A stretch of DNA of 64,000 nucleotides from Hevea brasiliensis (lineage: Eukaryota > Streptophyta > Magnoliopsida > Malpighiales > Euphorbiaceae). A model generated the notes under the pieces. It saw only the letters and a program-made list of their open reading frames with translations, ran no database searches and was not told where the DNA came from. Positions 55,136 through 64,000 of the stretch are shown piece after piece. The DNA lies in NCBI RefSeq assembly GCF_030052815.1, contig NC_079507.1, positions 51,719,571-51,783,570 of the forward strand, read 5' to 3'. The position numbers and the translations under genes were made by a program. Position 1 is the stretch's first letter, and each line of letters begins with the position of its first letter.

Positions 55136-56651
55136 AATACTAGCTATAGAATTTTTATATTTGATAAAGGAGATAAAAATATATATTATTTAATTTTAAA
55201 TTTTAAAATAATTTAATTAATAAATTATTATTTTTTAAATTATATTAATTCTAATTTTTTAAAGTGTCATGTGGAATATTATTATTAAGTTAAATGACTT
55301 ATTTTTCAAAGTATAACTTTATGTATATGGTAAACTATATTGAGTTTATGATAATTTTTTTATTAAATATTTAGAAATAAGTGAGAATAAAACTTGAGTA
55401 TCTCAGATTCAATATATATGCAACTATCATCGTTATTACCGTTGCATTAAAATCACGACACGTTGACATTTTGAGATAATAAAAAGAAAGTTAATAAAAC
55501 TCACTTTGTTCTTGGGTTTCATGATTACAAACAAGTTTTTAAAATCAGCATGGTCCTTTAACCGTTAAAAACAGATAATTAAATGTTTAAGATTTAATTA
55601 GAATTGAACTGAAATTTAACTAGTATATTATTAAATACATATCAATTATACGTTATGTAATTAGTAATCTCTTTAAAAACAATAATAATACATTATTACA
55701 ATCAGTAATTTAATATATTTTATATTATAAAATGTAATTTTAAATAATATTTTAAAATTTTTTAATTAAATTTTAAATTTAAATAATAATATTTTATAAT
55801 TAAATATAAATATTTAAATTAATATATTAATAAAATAAATTATCAAAATTATTTAATAATTCAAATTAATATACTAACAACAAATTATATATATATATAT
55901 ATATATATAGCCTTCATTTACTTTTTGAAAAAATATTTTTTTTGAAACACTTAAAAAAAAGTCAATGAAAAATATTTTTTTGATCAAAGTAAAAATCAAA
56001 TCATTTTAAAAAAAAAAGAAAGTCATTTTTATGATTTTGATATTCTTATTAAAATATAAATATATTTATACATATACAATATAAAAACATACAATTTATT
56101 TAACATTAAAAATGAAAAATATAAAATATTTTTATAAAAAATTTTTATAAAAAATATTTTTCACGTACAACTTATTTTTTTTTAACAAATAGGGCTTAAC
56201 TTTATAATTATTATTTTTTTATAATTAGTTACAAAAAATTTAAGAGGTGCTGCTACAAGACACTTTTCATAAAGAAATTGACTATTTTTAAAATCAGTTA
56301 CTAGTCATTTTATTCGCGAGACTTATTTATTTATTCTTTATTTAATAATATAATTTAATATTTATTTTTATGTTTTATATTTCAAAATCATACATAAAAT
56401 ATGATTTAAATTTCTATTAAAATTTTAAATAATTATATATCTATCAAAATTAAATTAAATTTCTATTTCTTAAATAATTATTAATTGTTTTTCTAAACAT
56501 TATTTCATAAAAAAGTAATAATATAATATTTTTATAATATAATTGTATTTCAAAAATACATATATTATCAAAAAGAATATATTCATATTAATAAATATAA
56601 TAATAAATGTGCTCGAAGATAAAATCTTAAATTTAACATTAATATTTAAGA

Positions 56652-56676
56652 AATAATAATAATAATAATAACACAA

Positions 56677-56732
<56 letters not shown>
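56652..56732. repeat. (AAT)n-(ATT)n inverted microsatellite
   Basis: About six AAT units, a short ACACAAG loop and about eighteen ATT units. The two halves are complementary and can fold into a hairpin or cruciform. Confidence 0.95.
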
Positions 56733-56733
<1 letters not shown>

Positions 56734-57354
56734 GGTTTTTAAAGATTTCATAATTTTTTTTTCCTTTATATTGTTACATTGATTATTATTAGTTTCCTGT
56801 AGGTGTTGGCATTTTTGAGATGGGGATAGGATTTGTATTTTTCTATCTATATTACTAAGTGAATTAACTTACAAAATATATAACACATGCCAAACAATAA
56901 TTTCTTAAATTTATTAAAAATGGTAATTTTTTAGATTTATTAATAAATTAAGTGGCTTAATTTTGTGAGTCTATTTTTAAATTTCAGCTTCAATACGTAT
57001 AATAGTTATTTTATCCGTGTTTTGTGCAAATTATTTATTATTTGATTTTAAAAATGTAATCTAATGTTTATAATTTCATATTTTCAAAATAATATTATAA
57101 AATTTTTAATCGTAAAGTTCTAAATTATTTATTTTAAAAATAATATAAATTTACAATAATTTATAATAGTTATTTTAATTTTTTTTTAATTTTTTAATGA
57201 AATATCATTTGCTTCATTCTTAAATTCTAACATTTTTTAAAAGGATTTTATCAATAAGGAGAGTTGTATTTTTAGTTACCATAATTTTTCATGACACTTA
57301 TCATTATCAAATTAAACAAAATGGCAATGTTATGAGCCAATTTTAGAATTTTAG

Positions 57355-57357
<3 letters not shown>

Positions 57358-57446
<89 letters not shown>
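57358..57446. repeat. (TA)n microsatellite, about 44 units
   Basis: An uninterrupted TA run, the longest complete one in the window. Length is likely polymorphic and may be assembled imprecisely. Confidence 0.95.
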
Positions 57447-57448
<2 letters not shown>

Positions 57449-58014
57449 CTTTTATACTAAGTTTTTAATTTCTTATTTCTTTTTTTAAATTGTTATTATT
57501 ATTAGCATTACTATATCAATTTTTAAGATTAATTTCCTTATTAACTTATGATTAAAATTAAAGTCTCTATAATTAATTATTAAAAAAATTATCATATTTA
57601 ATTGGAGATAAAAATAACATTATTCTTTTTCTATCGTTTATATATCTCATAGTACGTATATATTTATTATATATTTGTACGTTCTTGATATGTTTCATCA
57701 AATATTATACATTAATTTATAAGATTGTTGAATAGATTTTATTGATATTACTTCAGTCATATTTAAATGAACTAATTTTGGAGATATTAATAATTTAATT
57801 AAATAAAATGAATTAAAATTTTTAAATTTTTTAATTATTATAATTGATAAAAATATTTTTATTTAAAATATAAATAATGAATATCAAAATTAAGGTAACA
57901 AAAGTAGATACAAAATAGATAATGGATCTCAATGGACAAACATAGAAAGGGGCTAATTCAGAATTTGAAAAAGTACATAGGAGGAAAACTTAATATCATC
58001 TTCTTGTTTTCGTC

Positions 58015-58027
58015 CCCTATAAATTTA
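58015..58027 (+). promoter_or_regulatory. TATA box of the CCCH zinc-finger gene
   Basis: CCTATAAATTTA lies about 30 bases before GACCATCG and the CT-rich leader that follows. Spacing and composition fit a plant TATA promoter with a transcription start near 58050. Confidence 0.6.
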
Positions 58028-58104
58028 TTTATTTCCTTTAGGTACAGACCATCGTCTATTTCTGATTGCTCTCTATCAAAATACTGTTTTGTGCTCCCTT
58101 CAAA

Positions 58105-58152
58105 CCCCTTTCTCTGCAAGCCAAACAACCCCTTTCTCTGCAAGCCAAACAA
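58105..58152 (+). repeat. 24-bp perfect tandem repeat in the 5' UTR
   Basis: CCCCTTTCTCTGCAAGCCAA plus ACAA occurs twice in a row, pyrimidine-rich in its first half. Confidence 0.95.
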
Positions 58153-58254
58153 CAAATCCCACCCTCACAAAAATCCTTCCTTCTCTTTCTCTCTCGACAA
58201 TCCCTCCCTCGATTCTTGCTTTTCTGCGATCCTGTCCCCTCCTCTCTCCCTCGA

Positions 58255-58302
58255 ATGCCCTTCCATTCCCGCTTTATTGCCCTTTTCTCCATTGCACCAT
58301 GA
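58255..58302 (+). CDS. Predicted upstream ORF 1 (15 codons)
   Basis: ATG in GAATGCCC opens MPFHSRFIALFSIAP and stops at TGA 58300-58302, overlapping the next ATG in an ATGA. It is only relevant if the 5'-UTR exon model is right. Likely role, by analogy, is limiting translation of the main frame. Confidence 0.35.
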   Translation: MPFHSRFIALFSIAP

Positions 58303-59406
58303 GCTGTACGATTGAATTCCTAATTCAGTCATACTCTCAGAGCCTTTCTTTGCTCAATCCTGCTAGAATTTCTGGTAAGATATGTTTTACCTGTGTTGAA
58401 TTTTTGTCCCCTGAATTTTTTGATTGAATTGTTATGGAATCTTGGATTATTGTTTTGTTTTTGTTTAATTGTTATTAGCTTATTGATATTGCATGGCATT
58501 TTTGTTGTTTTGATATTGAGACTTTATAGGTCTTTGAGGAGTATGTTGATAGCTTATATATGTGTTCATACACCGTATTTTGGTAATTGTTTGTTTTAGG
58601 GTTTGATTTGCTAAGTTGGTCAACTTCTTCTTCTTTTTGTTAGCCTTTTTACAGTTTTGGGATGAAATGTATTGTGTTTGAGTAGGTGCTAGTAAATGAA
58701 ATGAAGGAATCAGTTTCGTTTTGGGAGGATGAAACTGAGTTTCTGTATAATTAGTTTAAAGAATGAAACTTGTGGGTTGGTTTAACTCTGTTCTAAAAGT
58801 GTTTTGTGAAGCTATTGGGAAATTTGCTTTGCTGCCTGCAGAATAATACGAGTAATGGTGTGCTGAAGATTTATTTTCATCGTTAAATCCAATCTTATCA
58901 AATACGTAGAGATGCTACATACTTCCATGCATGAATTGCTAAGGTTCTTGTATTGTATTACTCTTGCCTTAGTATTTTATCTATCGTAGTTATTGTGTCA
59001 ATTTATGACAGGGTGATAAAGAGGAAACTTACCTTCCAAATTAGCTTCTGTAAGACAAACTGTTATTGTTATTATTCCTATTAAATTTCTTTAAGGTGTT
59101 TAAATTGTATGAGCCAAGTATGCATCAAGGATTTGACTTGTGAGTAATGAGGTAGTATCTGGTGCATTGATAATATGGTATGATTCTTATTGGTATTTGC
59201 TGCACCTTTATAGTTAACCATCCATTAGGCATGTGAATCGGCTGTGCAGCATTTATTCTTGACCTTACCTTTGGGATTTATTTTGGCTGTTAATGTTTTT
59301 GAAGATGGTTTGTTTGACTGCACAATCCTTACTGTTTTTACCACTGTGTTTGCATTTATCACAGAGAAAGGCCTAGTTGAATTGAGTATAGAACACACTA
59401 AATTTT

Positions 59407-61461
59407 TGACGCAGCGTGAAGCTCAAAGAAAACACACATTCATAATACTCGAAGTATTTGAGAGAAAAACTCTATTACTTTACAGAATTTTATTAATTAA
59501 ATCTCTAAAAACTGAAATTACATAGGATATATGGGCTATTTATAGAGTTTTGGTCTCCTAAACCCAATAGGAAAACAAATATACTTTTTAGGAAGTTTCG
59601 ATAAACCTAAATACTTTAGGAAGTCTTTATAAATCAGGAATATAACTAATCATAATTAAAATAGGGAAAGTAAAAACAATTCCTAACTGGAATATGAAAA
59701 TACATTAAAATCCTAATTGGAATAGGAAACTTTAAAACTGAAAAATCCAGCTCGGGGCATCATATCCTCACTTGAAAAAAAAAAATCATCATCGAGTTAT
59801 AACAGCTTGCAATGATCCAATAGTATTGTGCTGACAATTTGCATACCATCTTCCCCACTTAAAATTCACCATCGGATTTTGAAGTATTGGAGAATGAAAA
59901 ATTTATGGGACCAATACGCCATATTGTCTTCTTGGTCAATCAACAGTGGTGAATTACGCAAAACTGAAGTGACCATCTTCACATTCTCTTTTATATCCAT
60001 AGAAACACCTGGACAAATAAAATCAATAGGAATTGAGGAGGTTAGATAAATTTTGAGCTTCCATCATCTCCATGACTTTTTTTTCTCCAACTTTTTGGTT
60101 TGTCTCCATGGATGTTTTTTCTTCAACTTCCAATGGAATCTTCAAAACATGATATTTTCCGTTCCCTTAGACACATTTTTCTAGGTCTTCCTCTCAAACC
60201 ATAGCAAAAAGAAATTTGATTAAAATTTATAATTTAGATTCTTCAAACTTAGGCTCCTCCACTTCAAGTTGCATTGTTGGATCCCAAAGCTCCCTTTGTT
60301 CTTTACTTTTTCGTTTTTCAACCATTAAGGGCTTTGGTTGAAACTCTTGTTGACAATGTTGTTTCTGATGGAGTAAAATCTGCTCATAATCTAGAGGGAA
60401 AAATTCTTGTTCCAACAAATATTTTATCATGTACCAAGAACGAATTGGCCTTTTCCTTCTTGCTTCCTTCTAGATTGTAGCTGTTTCCACAAAGCAGAAA
60501 CACTACTTTTCAACCAGCAAGCCACCAATTTAACTCATTTTTCAGGTGTGTTCACATGGTCGAAGAATCTGTCCACCTTCATGATCCAATCTAAGAATTC
60601 TTCAATGTTGAGATCCCTATAAAAATTAGGAATATTAATTTTCAGTAGATTTTCCCCTTTATGATTCTCATACGCATGTCTGCTTCCCACCATACCGTTG
60701 ATATCTATTGAATTAGATTAGCTCATAGTCATCTTCCTCCTCTGAGTCTTCATCATGGACATATTGCTTATGTGCAAGAGAAGGTCTGTTGATAAGGTCA
60801 CCATGAGCTACATTTACCTTTAGCTTTCTCTCATTTTACCTATCCCTATTTGTTTTAATTTCTAAAGCACCAAGAAGATTTGCAATTTCTTTGAAGCGTC
60901 TCTCGATACGCCCAAATCTGAGATCCATCTATTGCTCTGGATGTTGCTTCAATTGTTGCAATTCGTTGTCCCTATGCTCAAGGGCTCTAATTCTTCGATC
61001 ATCATCATGAGAACCATTGTTGTCATAACCTCTATCAAAGTTAGCCATCTTGATTGGGGTGATTTCCCTACTTTGATACCACCTGACGCTACGTGAAGCT
61101 CAAAGAAAACACACACTCATACATACTCAATGTATTTGACAGAAAAACTCTATGAAATTTTATTAATTAAATCTCTAAAACTGAAATTACATAGGATATA
61201 TGGGCTATTTATATAGTGTTGATCTCCTAAACCTAATAGGAAAATAAATCTACTTTCTAGGAAGTTTAAATAAACCTAAATACCTTAGAAAGTCTAGATA
61301 AAATAGGAGTATAACTAAATCTTAATTAAAATAGGAAACTTAAACCAAATCCTAACTAGAGTAGGGAAATACATTAAAATCCTAATAGAATAGGGAACTA
61401 AAACCAAATAGGAAAACACTTAAATGAAACTTCAAAACTGAAAAACTCTAGCTCCGCGTCA
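59407..61461 (-). mobile_element. Ty3/gypsy-like LTR element with gag remnant, antisense in the 5'-UTR intron
   Basis: LTRs 59407-59759 (353 bp) and 61084-61461 (378 bp), starting TGACGCAGCGTGAAGCTC / TGACGCTACGTGAAGCTC, with a perfect ATTTT duplication outside (59402-59406 and 61462-61466). The minus-strand primer-binding site TGGTATCAAAGTAGGG adjoins the right LTR. The 1.3-kb interior reads on minus as a decayed gag: MANFDRGYDNNGSHDDDRRI, RALEHRDNELQQLKQHPEQ, LDYEQILLHQKQHCQQEF, with a capsid-like W...MIKYLL..FFPLDYEQ segment. Pol is absent. It is a short deletion derivative. Confidence 0.8.
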
Positions 61462-62323
61462 ATTTTGTTGCTTGAAGATGTACATATAAGTTCTGGGACT
61501 TAAGACTTTGTTTGCATCACTGCACAATTATGTTACTCGGTCTTGGGTACGGGTGTCAGAAATGGGTACATAACTGTATGTTGGACTTGTGAACTTTCTA
61601 AGTAGAAAATATGGGGATATGGATCTAAATTTAGACATGGGTATGTTATATAATAAAATTGATAATCCAATCTAATGTGTCTAATTTAATTGAATATTCT
61701 ATTATCAAAATTAGCACATGATTATAATTCAATTGATATGTTATATTTTTATATTTATTTTAAATTGAATGTCAAATTTAATTAATATTCAAAATGCACC
61801 TCTTTATTTAAATAGTTTGGGCCATGGATTTTAGACAAGGGTTGGATTTCCATTTTTTTGGGCCTTATTTTTTTATTTTTATTTTTTTTGGCACAAATGG
61901 ATAATATCCTAATCAAATAAGGATTTGTAATTCAATACATAGATTTTTTTTTAATTAATTGACCCCACTCATATGTAGCCCTGCCCATGTGTGTAAATGA
62001 GCTTTTGTTTTTTTACAAATCCATTAAATTTTAAGGCTGCAAGCTGTCAGTATATTACTTGCTTTCTGTGAACAAAAATAGGGTTTTTTAAAAAATTGAC
62101 TCAGCAAACCAAATACAGAAAAGTGCGAGAATACTAAATGATGCTGAATCTTGCTTGCCAATGATCCGCCAGCTTTTAACCAAACCTTTTGTTCATGGTA
62201 ATTTATTTAAATTTAAGTAAATATTTAAATTTTACCTTTGTGAGCGTATCCTTAATGGAAATGCAAATAATTTTTTTCTGATGCAAATGAACTGATGTAA
62301 ATGAGTTCATGGCTATTGCTAAT

Positions 62324-62800
62324 TTTTCTCTTTGTATAAAGAATTGCAGCCACCTACTATGTTTTTTGTAGTTGTTGATTACTTCAATTGTTTCCCTGAT
62401 TCTAGGCTCTTGTCCTATTGCTAGACACTGAGAAATCAAGGTGATTTTGTTGCCGCATCTAGCAAGAGTTTGAAACATTTGACGACCTGATTCCAGGTTC
62501 TCCTATACTCAGGAAATCAAGGTGATTTTGTTGCCACATTTAGTAAGTTTTCTCTTTGTATAAAGAATTGCAGCCACCTACTATGTTTTTTAGTTGTTGA
62601 TTACTTTAATCGTTTCCCTGATTCTAGGCTCTTCTCCTATTGCTAGACTCTGGGAAATCAAGATGATTTTGTTGCCGCATCTAACAAGAGTTTTGAAACG
62701 TTTGATGACCTGATTCCAGGTTCTCCTCAAATTGCTATACTCAGGAATTCAAGGTGATTTTGTTGCTACATCTAGCAACAGTTTGAAATATTTGACGATA
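62324..62800 (+). repeat. Tandem duplication (224-bp period) beside the splice acceptor
   Basis: TTCTCTTTGTATAAAGAATT and the following CAGCCACCTACTATG recur 224 bases apart (62326 and 62550). A shorter inner word, AATCAAGGTGATTTTGTTGC, recurs near 62434, 62515, 62656 and 62746. Each unit holds CCTGATTCTAGGCTCTT or GATTCCAGGTTCTCC, acceptor-like polypyrimidine-AG contexts. Confidence 0.85.
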
Positions 62801-62824
62801 CAAGCAACTCTTTATTTGTTCTAG

Positions 62825-63619
62825 GAGTTCTTGATGGAGCTCAAGGTTTCATCACTAAAGTCAGGAGGTCTTTCTCCTCCTGATTGCTCTAGTGATCCTG
62901 AGGAGAAGGAAGTCAGTGATGAGGATGATGATGATCGCAATCATAAACATCGAAGAAGAGAGACACGTTCTCAATCTTTGGAGAGAGGTTCACTGGAACC
63001 TGTTTTTACAAGGTCATACAGGAAGCACTACAAACCATTTGAAAATGGGCATCCTTTCAGGGAGAATGAATCTCAAGGGAGTGAAACCTGGAAAAACTAT
63101 AACGCTGTTCCTCTGGATAAAGACTTCACCTCAAAATTTGAAAAGAGACGGCCTGGAATGGCATCATTACCCCGAGTGGGTATGGATTTGAATCAAAGAA
63201 TAAGGTCAAACCAAACATTTTCCGGAGAGCATGGTCCTGGTAGAGGAAGAGGAAGGGACCCTGGTGCTTGGAACCAGCGTGATTCTAGGTTCAGCTCAGT
63301 TGATATTGCTTCTCAAATGGTTCAGCAAGGATCCATTACACCTGGTCTCTTTGCAGGAAGGGGATTGCCAAATGTTCCAAATGCACAAAATGCATCCTGG
63401 AATGCATTTGGATTGTTTCCAGGAATTCCCAATGGTGGCCTTGATGCACTCCATTCCATTGGTTTGCAAGGAGCACCCAGACCGGCAGTAAATTCTTCAT
63501 TGAACATGGGCATTCCCCGCCAGCGGTGCAGAGACTTTGAGGAGCGTGGATTTTGTCTAAGAGGGGACATGTGTCCAATGGAGCATGGTGTCAATCGTAT
63601 TGTTGTCGAAGATGTTCAG
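62825..63619 (+). CDS. CCCH zinc-finger / RBM26-27-like protein, first coding exon (partial gene)
   Basis: The exon starts after TTCTAG at 62824. Translation begins at ATG 62834 (MELKVSSLKSGGLSPPDCSS), which matches the family's usual start. 262 codons run to the donor at 63620 (GTTCAG|GTATGT). An acidic stretch (EKEVSDEDDDDRNHKHRRRE) is followed by Arg/Ser-rich and Gly/Arg-rich parts (GPGRGRGRDPGAW), then CRDFEERGFCLRGDMCPMEH at residues 232-251, a C-X8-C-X5-C-X3-H zinc finger, then VEDVQ. Plant C3H41 and animal RBM26/27 share this finger and follow it with RRM domains; RBM26/27 act in nuclear RNA surveillance and mRNA processing. Here the rest lies beyond the right edge. Arabidopsis C3H41 (At3g27700) is the likely relative, recognised from memory. 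Confidence 0.88.
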
Positions 63620-64000
63620 GTATGTGTTTTTAAATGTTTCCTGTTTCTGGGCTTCCATGGTTTGTCTGTTATTATTTTTGCATCCAGGAGAGATGACTGA
63701 ACTGTGCATTTTATGGCTCTGGCTTGTATTGTTCTTGTTTTAATTAAATTATGCTTGTCACTTTCTTTGTCTGACCATTATGGTTGCCCGTGTTGAATTT
63801 GTAGGTAAATTTTGTTCCATATGTTTTATCTTAACGTTCAGAACCCTGAATGCTGATTGCAGGTTTTATCTGGACTGTTGATCCAGAACTATAGTTGAAA
63901 ATATAGAATAACTTGTGTTCTGTGAATGCTTTTGATTATGACATTCCTTTGAAAACCTGCTATGAAGTTGATTGCATGAAATGGTCAGTTAACCTAGATG
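63620..64000 (+). other. Start of the next intron of the CCCH gene
   Basis: GTATGTGTTTTT donor followed by T-rich intronic sequence to the edge. No segment matching the expected downstream protein was recognised. Confidence 0.7.

Larger units (their letters stand above)
55141..57940. other. Very AT-rich spacer upstream of the CCCH gene
   Basis: No gene. 55141-55520 continues the repeat copy split by copia-2. (TA)n tracts at about 55886-55908 and 57358-57446. An (AAT)n/(ATT)n inverted pair at 56652-56732. The rest is A/T-rich low-complexity DNA with partial copies of the same dispersed repeat. Confidence 0.6.
58050..58374 (+). other. Non-coding first exon (5' UTR) of the CCCH zinc-finger gene
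   Basis: A CT-rich leader typical of a 5' UTR, ending TAGAATTTCTG before a donor GTAAGA at 58375. It includes a perfect 24-bp tandem repeat (58105-58152) and two upstream ATGs (58255 and 58299). The exon is predicted from the promoter, composition and donor. The joining acceptor is inferred at 62824. Confidence 0.6.
58375..62824 (+). other. 5'-UTR intron of the CCCH gene (4450 bp)
   Basis: GTAAGA at the donor, TTGTTCTAG at the acceptor. Includes about 1 kb of unique-looking T-rich intron (58375-59400), an antisense LTR element (59407-61461), about 0.8 kb of AT-rich DNA, and a 224-bp-period duplication (62324-62800) next to the acceptor. Long first introns in the 5' UTR are common in plant RNA-binding protein genes and can raise expression. 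That effect is not shown here. Confidence 0.6.

Noticed and set aside
56500..56751. An 83-codon minus-strand ORF rich in Asn
   Set aside because: Translation of the (ATT)n microsatellite.
58089..58427. ORFs of 78-127 codons across the CT-rich leader
   Set aside because: Low-complexity Ser/Pro/Phe translations that run through the predicted donor at 58375. The protein family's normal start is at 62834.

Overview
The window is nuclear DNA of a flowering plant, a eudicot and possibly from the Euphorbiaceae/Malpighiales (taxon is an inference from overall look only). It has spliced genes with GT-AG introns, very AT-rich spacers, long TA/ATT microsatellites, and about 43 kb of nested LTR retrotransposons between three host loci. 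No tRNA, rRNA, CRISPR or bacterial-type gene is visible.

Host loci. (1) About 2630-4245 (+) holds the decayed 3' half of a raffinose synthase (galactinol-sucrose galactosyltransferase) gene, broken by a stop, frameshifts and an AT-rich insertion. (2) 33618-39043 (+) is an apparently intact three-exon gene for a 624-residue FLOE/DUF1421 prion-like protein: Ser/Asp-rich N-terminus, coiled coil, Gln/Pro/Ser-rich tract, C-terminal UBA-like domain. (3) About 58050 to the right edge (+) is the start of a CCCH zinc-finger (RBM26/27 type, C3H41-like) gene, with a non-coding first exon, a 4.45-kb 5'-UTR intron and a 262-codon first coding exon.

Repeat block 1 (6164-33102) is five layers deep. An old Ty1/copia element (flanking repeat GTTTA) has its gag split by a ~2.1-kb solo LTR (8991-27748). 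That LTR is split by a minus-strand Tekay/Del-type chromovirus, gypsy-B (10391-27027). The left LTR of gypsy-B is split by a related gag-only element, gypsy-A (13194-20410). Gypsy-A is followed directly by a Cassandra TRIM carrying 5S-rRNA-like sequence (20414-21052). Target-site duplications support the nesting, and LTR divergence is greatest in the outer copia and least in gypsy-A.

Repeat block 2 (41276-55135) is a SIRE/Maximus-type copia element (flanking repeat AATAC). Its pol is split by a 3.95-kb chromovirus solo LTR (46104-50055, flanking repeat AGTTG) and by a small AT-rich element. A third, 2.05-kb, LTR element lies antisense in the 5'-UTR intron of the CCCH gene (59407-61461, flanking repeat ATTTT). 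Smaller non-autonomous DNA-transposon-like elements lie in the FLOE intron 2 and in the spacers.

Most notable: an uninterrupted 130-codon ORF of unknown kind in the leader of the otherwise wrecked copia-1; one target-site duplication that brackets gypsy-A plus Cassandra as a unit; a ~195-bp periodic module and a conserved hairpin in the chromovirus LTRs; and overlapping upstream ORFs predicted in front of the CCCH gene.
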